Part shown: in pieces, positions 31,401-32,006 of the stretch
Position numbering within the stretch: position 1 is the stretch's first letter
Layout: every line of letters starts with the position of its first letter
Source of the DNA: an uncultured Propionibacteriaceae bacterium
GTDB taxonomy: Bacteria; Actinomycetota; Actinomycetes; Propionibacteriales; Propionibacteriaceae
Direction: 5' to 3'
NCBI GenBank assembly: GCA_945911015.1
Contig: CAMDZW010000040.1
Location: 1-32,006 of the forward strand
Length of the DNA stretch: 32,006 nucleotides
Notes under the pieces: model-generated
Told to the model about the DNA's origin: nothing
Databases searched by the model: none
What the model saw: the letters and a program-made list of their open reading frames with translations, nothing else
Program-made: the position numbers and the translations under genes

Positions 31401-32006
31401 ATGCAAGAGTTCCTCGCCCTGGCTATCTTCGTGGCCGCCTTTGTCATGATCGCCACGGAGAAGATCAACAAGGTGATCGTCGTCCTGGTGGCATCGGCCG
31501 CCATGGTGGTCACCAGCGTGGTGCCCCAGGACGAGATCTTCTATTCACCCCATGTGGGCATCGAGTGGAACGTCATCTTCCTGCTGCTCGGGATGATGAT
31601 CATCGTCGGGGTCCTCAAACAGACCGGTGTGTTCGAGTTCCTCGGAGTCTGGGCGGCCAAGAAATCAGGTGGTCACCCGTACCGGCTGATGGTGATGTTG
31701 ATGTTGATCACTGCCATCGCGTCCCCGATCCTGGACAATGTCACGATCATCATGTTGGTGGTGCCGGTGACGATCGTGGTGTGCAACCGCCTCAACGTCA
31801 AAGCCCAGCCCTACATCATCGCCGAGATCCTGGCCTCCAACATCGGCGGGGCCGCGACCCTGATCGGCGACCCACCCAACATCATCATTGCCAACCGGGC
31901 CGGTCTGTCGTTCAACGACTTCCTGGTCCACATGGCGCCGATCGTGATCGTCACCTTTGTGTTGTTCGTGCGGCTCACCCGGTTCATGGTCCGCCCGGCG
32001 CTCGAA
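31401..32006 (+). CDS. ArsB/NhaD-type (SLC13/ion transporter superfamily) permease, 3' partial
   Basis: The frame is open from the ATG at 31401 to the window end, giving 202 residues of what is usually a roughly 430-aa protein. It starts MQEFLALAIFVAAFVMIATE, continues through hydrophobic helices (EWNVIFLLLGMMIIVGVLKQ and ASPILDNVTIIMLVVPVTIV), and contains the hallmark re-entrant-loop motif GGAATLIGDPPNIIIA. That motif is shared by ArsB arsenite permeases, NhaD antiporters and the P-protein group. The substrate (arsenite, Na+/H+, dicarboxylate or sulfate) cannot be decided without the C-terminal half. No ArsR, ArsC or ArsA gene is visible, which argues mildly against arsenic resistance. Confidence 0.9.
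   Translation, partial: MQEFLALAIFVAAFVMIATEKINKVIVVLVASAAMVVTSVVPQDEIFYSPHVGIEWNVIFLLLGMMIIVGVLKQTGVFEFLGVWAAKKSGGHPYRLMVMLMLITAIASPILDNVTIIMLVVPVTIVVCNRLNVKAQPYIIAEILASNIGGAATLIGDPPNIIIANRAGLSFNDFLVHMAPIVIVTFVLFVRLTRFMVRPALE

Noticed and set aside
1..32006. Search for tRNA, rRNA, CRISPR arrays, insertion sequences and phage genes
   Set aside because: I found no cloverleaf-like sequence, regularly spaced repeats, transposase/integrase motifs or terminal inverted repeats that would support any of these.

Overview
The window looks like a chromosomal segment of a high-GC Gram-positive bacterium. The likely source is an actinobacterium of the Propionibacteriales/Propionibacteriaceae type. This rests on the strong G/C third-position bias, GTG/TTG starts, and family matches: a Streptomyces/Mycobacterium-type E1-alpha/E1-beta/E2 operon, a FadE5-type acyl-CoA dehydrogenase, an Eis-like acetyltransferase, a DUF5302-like small protein and an SRPBCC-TIGR01777 fusion. 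The exact genus is inference. I see no rRNA, tRNA, CRISPR array, transposase or prophage gene.

Layout. (1) 1-3576: a 2-oxoacid dehydrogenase operon (E1-alpha cut by the window edge, E1-beta, E2) ending in a hairpin. (2) 3816-4841: a secreted beta-helix-like protein with a strong terminator. (3) 4987-10671: three full-length paralogues of a poorly characterised family (copies A, B, C, all on the minus strand), a decayed inverted fourth copy on the plus strand, and an orphan Mur-ligase-like enzyme between them. (4) 10752-10940: the severed C-terminal tail of a sugar-binding protein. (5) 10996-14566: FadE5-like acyl-CoA dehydrogenase behind a pair of repeated operator-like sites, and an SRPBCC-epimerase fusion. 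(6) 14715-18652: a LipO/LplB/LplC-type ABC importer (binding lipoprotein and two permeases) with no ATPase. (7) 18863-21230: two overlapping CNNM/CorC-type membrane proteins behind an SD-sequestering hairpin. A 68-nt concentric palindrome separates them from a convergent Eis-like gene. (8) 22798-27218: a cytoplasmic GH39-like glycosidase, an SDR translationally coupled to an MlrC/M81 protein, and a P-loop sugar/nucleoside kinase. (9) 27294-29806: DUF5302-like protein, a cytoplasmic GH20 hexosaminidase and an overlapping 3-methyladenine DNA glycosylase. (10) 30041 to the end: an exported ARB_07466-like protein, a CBS-domain protein and the N-terminal half of an ArsB/NhaD-type transporter.

How it may fit together. 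Regions 3, 4, 6 and 8 read as an accessory carbohydrate-utilisation neighbourhood. An importer without its own ATPase would bring in an oligosaccharide, and glycosidases without signal peptides would cleave it inside. The SDR, kinase, MlrC protein and the repeated family (which I suspect is a divergent Gfo/Idh/MocA-like fold) would handle the products. The truncated binding protein and the decayed family copy show that the neighbourhood has been rearranged and is losing genes. The most interesting unit is the three-plus-one paralogue cluster around the orphan Mur ligase; its biochemical role cannot be read from the sequence.
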